A stretch of 64,000 nucleotides of DNA from Nemania diffusa (Eukaryota > Ascomycota > Sordariomycetes > Xylariales > Xylariaceae): contig JBBPUQ010000006.1 in assembly GCA_038501195.1 (NCBI GenBank), positions 2,542,001 through 2,606,000 of the forward strand, read 5' to 3'. The first letter of the stretch is position 1, and every line of letters starts with the position of its first letter. Below are positions 57,919-64,000 of this stretch, piece after piece. Made by a program: the position numbers and the translations under genes. The notes under the pieces were generated by a model that saw nothing but the letters and a program-made list of their open reading frames with translations, did not search any database and was not told where the DNA came from.

Positions 57919-60198
57919 ATGCTGCGGCCAGCAACGCCGCTGGCGATACTGCTCTTCGTAGCATTCGCCCTGCTGCTCCTCTCTGTTCTATCAACACCGA
58001 TCATCAAGGCTATTCCCCTTGGTGCCTATGAATCCGACGACGGTTTTGTGAACTTTGGAGTGTTTGGCTACTGTAAAGGGAATGATTGTAGCTCGATAGA
58101 GGTTGGATATGACACTTGTATGTTCATTGGCTCCTGCTCTACCACGGCTGTGGGAGTCTTTATCATCTTGGGCGAGAGGTCACTAATCTAGTGCTAGCAA
58201 CCTTTGCTCGTCAGAGCTCCGAGCTCCTCCCACCCGCAACACGCACGAGGTTATCCAGCATTCTCATAGTTCATCCAGTTGCGGCCTTACTTACGCTCAT
58301 CATGTTCATCATGGCGGTTGTCGCTCACCTACATTCGCCTTCGCATTCATCGCGTTACTTGTGCGGTCTTTTCATTTTCGGCATCCTCACCTTTCTTGTC
58401 TGTCTCTTGGCGTTTCTCATCGACGTTCTTCTATTCGTGCCTCATATCGCTTGGGGTTCTTGGTTAGTTCTTGCCGCTACGATTTTGGTTTTCTTGAGTT
58501 TCATTGTTTCCTGTGCTATGCGCCGCACTTTAGTTGGTAGAAAAGCGCGAAAGAAGCGAATCGCGGAGAATGCTGAGATGAGTGGCGAGAATTATTATAA
58601 TCGCCAGGCCCAGCAAGACGCTCCCTCTGTTGTTGCCACGAGTCTTCAACCCACCGTCCCGAGTATCAGTGGAGCAAACGGGACTACTGACAAATTGCCC
58701 GCCTTTGCGGCCTATGAAAACAGAGATGACCGCAGTAGTGACGAGAGAATCCCGTTGACAGCTCGTACACCATCTGAGAGATCACCGAATAATGCGCCGA
58801 TGGATGTTGTCGCATCAGATCTTTCCAACAACAGTCGGTCATTTTCAGGGACAACGGCAGCTTTACCAACAGACCAATATGGAAATCCACTAGCTCAAGC
58901 GCCGGATGCATATGGAATGCGACGCGGCCCCTCTATGGAGCGTATGGATGGCAGAGGACGTGGTGGGCCTCCAGGAGGATATAGAGGACGAGGCAGTAAC
59001 AACAGAGGAGCATATGGTCGTGGTGGCTACGGCCCACCGCCAAACGGACGAGGGGGATACGGTCCGCCAAACGGACGAGGTGCTTATGGCCCTCCAGGTC
59101 GGGGTGGATATATGGCTGGGCCAAATGGAAGGGCAGGTTATGGTCCACGTGGAGGGTATGGCGGTGGCATGCGGGGCGGGAGAACACCACCGCCACCGAG
59201 CTACACAGGAGGAGCGCAGTACGACGGGAGGACCCCTCCTCCTGGGGCCTATGGAGGCTACGGACCAGGCCGACAACCCTCACCAGGGCCAATAGCTCCA
59301 TATGATGAAAATCCTTCCATGCCCAGCGTGTCTACGGGTGTCACGAATGCGAGTGGTTACCAGGCGTACCGCCCCGACGACCCCAACGACTTACCACGCG
59401 CGGAATCACCACCGCCTCTGCCGGGCTCTGATCTTCCAGAGTCAGTGTCAGTAGGTCAAGCTGTGGAAATGAATGCTACAACGGGCAGCCCTGCCCAACC
59501 ACCTGCAGGGTTTGGTCAATTTAACAACCGTATACGAGACAGTGATACAGATGTTGCTGGCATGCTCGCTTTACAGGAGGCAAGAACATCGTCCGCTCAA
59601 CGTCACGATACAGTGATGAGTGAAGTGAGCAAATATAGTCAAGATGAGTAAGTCTTCACACCATCGAAGCTCACGCCAAAGATATTAACCCTAGCATAGG
59701 CAGTATGTTTCTCCACGACAGGCTTGGAACCAAGGACCTGGTCGTTCTTCCCCAGGCGCTCCATCTCATGTCCATACATCACCTCCCCCCCAGGAGCTGA
59801 ACGGCGGGACGCGGCCACCTCCTCCAGTAACTCTAAATGGGGGGAATTATTACGAAGATGTAGATCCACGCTTCGCTGAGCCATCACCCAGGGCTCAACA
59901 AAGTACACGGGAGGGGCCGACGAACTTCGATGATCCACACCTTGCTCCAGGCGCACGGAGTCCTACCGTATCTGAACGATCGGGGTTTACTTCAGTTTCA
60001 CAACGAGGCGTAAACCCTCGTTGGAATCCGCCTCCCGGTCAAGCGTATAATCAACAAATCCCAACACGAAGGCCAGTCAACCGTAATGATGTAAACATTC
60101 TCAACAGTAACCCGGATTTCCAATTGCCAGGCCGTCGCGGACCCTCAGTCAGCCCTGCCAGGGGAGTGATCCCCGGGAGCGCCTATCCTGGCGTGTGA
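57919..60198 (+). CDS. palI: pH-response regulator PalI/Rim9
   Basis: PalI/Rim9 is the plasma-membrane helper of the PalH/Rim21 sensor in the ambient alkaline pH pathway that activates PacC. Three exons (57919-58117, 58198-59647, 59700-60198) give 715 residues. Four hydrophobic segments are visible: residues 8-26, and three in the start of exon 2 near SSILIVHPVAALLTLIMF, FIFGILTFLVCLLAFLIDVL and WLVLAATILVFLSFIVSC. The conserved first loop has TPIIKAIPLG and FGVFGYCKGNDCSS. The long cytosolic tail is disordered, with a Gly/Arg/Tyr/Pro block (about 330-420) of degenerate RGGYGPPNG-type repeats. I chose the acceptor at 58197 because it gives GYDTS, the usual sequence there; an acceptor six bases upstream is also in frame. 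Confidence 0.93.
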
Positions 60199-62329
60199 TA
60201 AATCCACTCTCCTCTAGTTCTCGTTACCTCGTCTAACAAGCCTCTAAGCATGAGCGAATAGCTCTATAGACAGGAGGATACAGCTATGCAACTAGCAAGA
60301 GCGCTAGTATCGACTCTGCATAATGCTGCCATGTCTACAACTATAAGCTTGATTTTTTTTTTTCTGCTCTATCGATTCCGATATACCCACACCGCTAAAG
60401 AACTCCCGACTATGATTTCTCGAGAGCGCTATCCGTCGTGTTTTACGCCCATTGGCTTTCTCTCCTCACGATTGGAACCCCATAATTTATTTCGATCGAA
60501 CCTTTCGGTCGTTTATTACCATTTCGCTTGTAAATATCTGACTTTGCGGGCTCGGAGTTACTTGCGTTGCATTGGTCAGTTGAACAACAGATAGTGTTCA
60601 GGCATGGATGGTCGACGTCGAAATAGGCTGTTTTGACTATTAGTAGGACTAGGATTCAGAGAGTCTCATGTAGGAAACCCGCGTTTGCAGAGCTCTAGCC
60701 ATCCGGGCCTATGGTCCATCTCCTGGGCACTATGATTATGCCCATTTGGTAGTTGGCCAAGCAGATTGGTAACTATTTGCAAAAAAAACAAGTACGTTGT
60801 TGCCTCGTCACGAAGCAATAAAACAAGTAAAACGATCTACTCTTAAATCATATGCAAATTATGTGATGCTATATAGCAGCCTATGGCAGTTCGAAGGTGC
60901 AATAGTACCCTACTAGTTATGGAAGCTCATTTACGTACGACTCCTGGTGTGTTTTATAGGATGTTATGAAAGGGCCTTTCTCGAACCTTGTCACTTATCG
61001 TTTCCACGCTCGCAGTAACGGAGCAGCTCTAAATCACTCCAAATTATCGAGCTTCTTCAAATAATGGCTTAGCTTGCACGTAAACAGTACCTGTGAATAG
61101 TTAATTATCCATCATACTTAATTAAGGGCACAAGGACCGAGCTACTATAAAATGAGAAACAACTGACATTTTCCGCATACAGACCATATATCTTCAACAA
61201 AGCAAGCTATATTGGCGATAATGCCACCTTTCCCCTGGTAGGTAGGCATGCTACTATGTGCTAATCTGGAAATCTAAGATATTAACTTTACGCCATTTGA
61301 GATACGATCGCAGCCTAAAAACGAGCTCCCATGACTTCATGCGAAATTCCACGCAAATAGGTTACCGACGTAAGGTTCATGCTTACGCCCGCTATTGCCC
61401 CCTAAAGATACCGAGTTTTGTTGTATGTAAAGCTATAACAGCCGTAGTCATATCTCTTCTAGCATATATATGGGCAAGCCCGTACAGCACAGTTAGTCAT
61501 TGATAGGAGTGTGTTACGAGAGACCCTCGTCATCTCCTAAGATTTACACTACATTTCTTGCAACTGAGTATCTTGATGATGACGGACTAGAGAGATTCCT
61601 ATCAGAGGCAAATGAACGGAGGTTCTCTGTTATGAATATGACTCCAATACCGAACCGGATGTTTTAGTTCATTTTTCAAATCCTATCCCCTTTCATTAGG
61701 ACTTAAATATTTAGAATTTAAGCCCTAAATACTCATGAAAGGTTATTGTCTGCTAATCTATGGTCATGGTATTAACTAACACGAGTATAGTTTATCGGCG
61801 GAGTGAGCCTAACGTAAAACCCAATGCAATGTAGTTTGTTAAAAGATCAAACATTTCTTCATAACCTTTAACTGGTACCAATTTGTCTCATATATAATAA
61901 GGGGGCCATTAGGCAAGACAAAAGTTAAAAGACAAGTTAATGCCGAGTGTTGGACTTACTTAAATTATCCAGTGAATATTAAACTCAGTTTTTACCAAGT
62001 ATCGACCTCTTGATCACAGTGCTAGAAAGAGGCTGCATATTTAGATTTGTGTACACTGAACTGAATATATCATATATATGTACTTGATTTTTTCCCTTAT
62101 ATGCTTAAATACCAGCTTGCTGGTTGATCCTAGGTATATGTAGATGTTGTTTGCACTCTCTCCCTAGAACTACCACTCTACCACCTCAAAACTAAGCCTC
62201 ATATCTCTCTATCCTCATATCACCCCCGGTCTAGTGTTTATTTATCAAAAATTAAACCGAATATTTCTGGAAAGATCCAAACATTACGTCTCCGTTCCTG
62301 TATATTTTCCTCGTATCTACAAAGTGGAA
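60199..62329. other. Gene-free spacer
   Basis: About 2.1 kb, increasingly AT-rich to the right. Short frames (for example 60286-60594, 61258-61503) have no recognisable family. A T-run of about eleven is near 60353-60363. Pyrimidine-rich DNA just before 62220 is probably the leader of the J-domain gene. Confidence 0.45.
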
Positions 62330-63057
62330 ATGACTGACCACTACGCCACGCTGGGAATCCAGGAAACGGCGACTAAGACGGAAATAATTACTGCATACCG
62401 CCAATTGGCTAGGATACACCACCCAGATAAGAACCGAGAAGACACAGTTAAAGCTACTAGACGATTCCAGGAGGTAAGCACTTACATCATAAACTCGCCT
62501 AGCTTTGGTATGCTTACATAGCCTATCGTTTTCAGATCCAACTAGCTTATGAAGTTTTGTCAAATGATATTAAGCGCGAACAATATGATGTACAACGGTA
62601 CACACACATCCATGTGGCGGATACGCATGATATAATGAATAGAGTGGGGACGACGTGGCGAGATCGGTATGAATTTGGTCGTATGGTTTCGGAACTACAG
62701 CAAGAAGCACGAATAAGAGCATATAGGCAGTGGGAATTGAGATGGGAGGCCGAGCAAGCGCAAGAAGACGAGGCGAGACAAGCGCGGCAAAACGAGGCCA
62801 AGAAGGCGCCAAAATCTCCCACGGAGCTCGAGGCCCAAAAGCAACAAGCCCGGAAGGACAAGCAGTCGACGTGCTTGCACTCTAACTTTTGTGAAAAAAT
62901 CAAACAGCAGAAAAAGTTCAAATGCGGTGCTTGTGGTGCGAGGCGCGGCATGATAGCATTCGAGTGCCCCCATTGTGGCCGCCATCTCTGCCAGATGTGC
63001 ATCACAGTATTTGGCCAGAAACGAGAAAGGGATGGGAAGTCTAAAGCAAATACCTAA
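62330..63057 (+). CDS. Small J-domain (DnaJ-like) protein with C-terminal cysteine ribbon
   Basis: A probable co-chaperone that stimulates an Hsp70. Two exons (62330-62473, 62536-63057) encode 221 residues. The J domain occupies residues 4-65 and has an intact His-Pro-Asp at 31-33, followed by RRFQEIQLAYEVLSNDIKREQYD. Next is a Trp/Arg-rich part (TTWRDRYEFGRMVSELQQEA), then a long charged helix rich in Glu, Ala, Arg and Gln. The last 50 residues carry cysteines and histidines: CxxxxxxC, then KCGACGARRG, then ECPHCGRHLCQMC. These resemble a zinc ribbon. There is no signal peptide or membrane segment. This architecture is not class A, since the Cys part is C-terminal and not four CxxCxGxG repeats. 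Confidence 0.85.
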
Positions 63058-63529
63058 GGCTTCTAGAGACTTTCTCTTGCTCTACCTAAGGCCCCCGACA
63101 TAGGGCATGCAAGCACGATGGCCCCTCTATTATCCCCGTATCTTAGCTACCTATTAGTTGAAGAAGGTACGATCTTCTAGGTCGTTACTGTATTACCCTG
63201 TACCTCTAGATATCATGACGTGCTCTTCATTTACTACTACACACTGCACTCTATCATCTACCATAGCCACTCTATTCATTAACGAGCACGTCCCGTGCGT
63301 ATACATTCAGCAGATCAAGAATAATCATTGCAAACGTCAGCTCCTACCACGACCCCACGACCTACTTCTACATATATATGATGGCATCATCCGCTAGCGG
63401 GACTCGAGAGACTCGCAACCCAATGACTGGTATCTGCTTAGGTTCGTGGCACAGGATTCGCGGGGTTCTAAGTAAAGGCGCTAATGGCGGAATCGTCTAG
63501 ACGGCGCCGAGGACAGAATTCCTCTAGCC
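63058..63529. other. Spacer between the J-domain gene and the small membrane protein gene
   Basis: About 470 bp of flanking DNA; no additional gene seen. An ATG at 63484 opens a frame that is out of phase with the next gene and closes after 28 codons, so it could be an upstream ORF. Confidence 0.45.
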
Positions 63530-63862
63530 ATGGCCCGACAGGAGACGCCCCGGTACGATGTCAATAAAGATGGTGAGATACGACCGCATGTTTCCCCTAG
63601 TCACCTTCGACGACGAGCTAATACCACCCTAGTCAACCAAGTGCCAAAGTACACGCGCGAGTACCTCGAGATACTCTCGAGAACCCTCAACGCACGTCTG
63701 AAAACAATCGACGACGATGCCGTACACTACCAGGAGACTCTAGCTAGGACTCGAAGAATCCACAAATGCGTTATGGCTGTATTGATAGTCCTGGGTCTGC
63801 TTTGGTTCGTCACGTCCATCATTATCTTAATTGTTGTGTTCAAGGGAAGGGCTTTTCATTGA
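63530..63862 (+). CDS. Small single-pass membrane protein, unassigned
   Basis: I do not recognise a family. The single-exon frame of 110 codons starts at an ATG in good context (GCCATGG). The first 75 residues are charged and hydrophilic (RRRANTTLVNQVPKYTREYL, then a helical SRTLNARLKTIDDDAVHYQE segment). They are followed by one strong hydrophobic span, CVMAVLIVLGLLWFVTSIII (~80-99), and a short basic tail. This is a tail-anchored topology with the helix adjacent to the membrane, as in SNARE-like or organelle-contact proteins, but no such motif is proven. A real gene is likely from composition; function is unknown. Confidence 0.6.
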   Translation: MARQETPRYDVNKDGEIRPHVSPSHLRRRANTTLVNQVPKYTREYLEILSRTLNARLKTIDDDAVHYQETLARTRRIHKCVMAVLIVLGLLWFVTSIIILIVVFKGRAFH

Positions 63863-64000
63863 AATCGTTATCAGTATGGGGGTGGATTATATTAGCCGTG
63901 CGACTTTACGCATGAAATGGTTCACCCAAGTATGCCAACTAGGTACCTCGGGGAGTGGGTGGTTGGAATGGGTTGACTAGGAGAGGGCAGGGCGGCGTGT

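Overview
The window reads as nuclear DNA of a filamentous ascomycete (Pezizomycotina, probably Sordariomycetes). Genes are split by short introns (mostly 50-160 nt) with GT-AG borders and CTAAC/CTAAT branch sites. The gene content is typical of these fungi: a highly reducing polyketide synthase, palI, an AP-1-like bZIP factor, a DUF1996 secreted protein and a fungal-type Mic19. Placement below class is inference. I did the intron-exon models by hand from splice signals, reading frame and remembered family features; no search was run.

Region 1 (1-10.3 kb): an orphan highly reducing polyketide synthase (KS-AT-DH-vestigial CMeT-pseudoKR-ER-KR-ACP). Almost every exon joins cleanly and all catalytic residues I can check are present, but one junction near 2.68-2.81 kb cannot be joined without a frameshift or an in-frame stop. 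No tailoring gene lies beside it in the window.

Region 2 (10.7-25.5 kb): dense housekeeping genes. In order they are Mic19 (MICOS), TYW3 (wybutosine on tRNA-Phe), eIF1, the beta subunit of cytosolic phenylalanyl-tRNA synthetase, TRM44 (Um44 of tRNA-Ser), gamma-COP/SEC21 and a choline/ethanolamine phosphotransferase. Four consecutive genes serve translation or tRNA maturation, and two concern tRNA-Phe.

Region 3 (25.5-45.5 kb): gene-poor and accessory. It holds long gene-free stretches with simple repeats, a G4-prone tract and a short retroposon-like insertion with a 16-bp target-site duplication. Its genes are an AP-1-like bZIP gene, an unrecognised protein gene, an alpha/beta hydrolase, a capsular-polysaccharide-type glycosyltransferase, a tRNA-Tyr gene with an intron and a secreted DUF1996 protein.

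Region 4 (47-64 kb): scattered conserved genes. These are an atypical septin, a mitochondrial ABC1/UbiB-type kinase, palI/RIM9 of the ambient-pH pathway, a small J-domain protein with a cysteine-rich end, and a small membrane protein. Intergenic DNA throughout regions 3 and 4 is rich in TAGGTA/TACCTA words, often as hairpins.

I did not find a clearly new multi-gene system. The most notable leads are the PKS with the damaged junction and vestigial methyltransferase, the tRNA-Phe-themed gene neighbourhood, the retroposon insertion, and the two genes I could not assign (36.8 and 63.5 kb).
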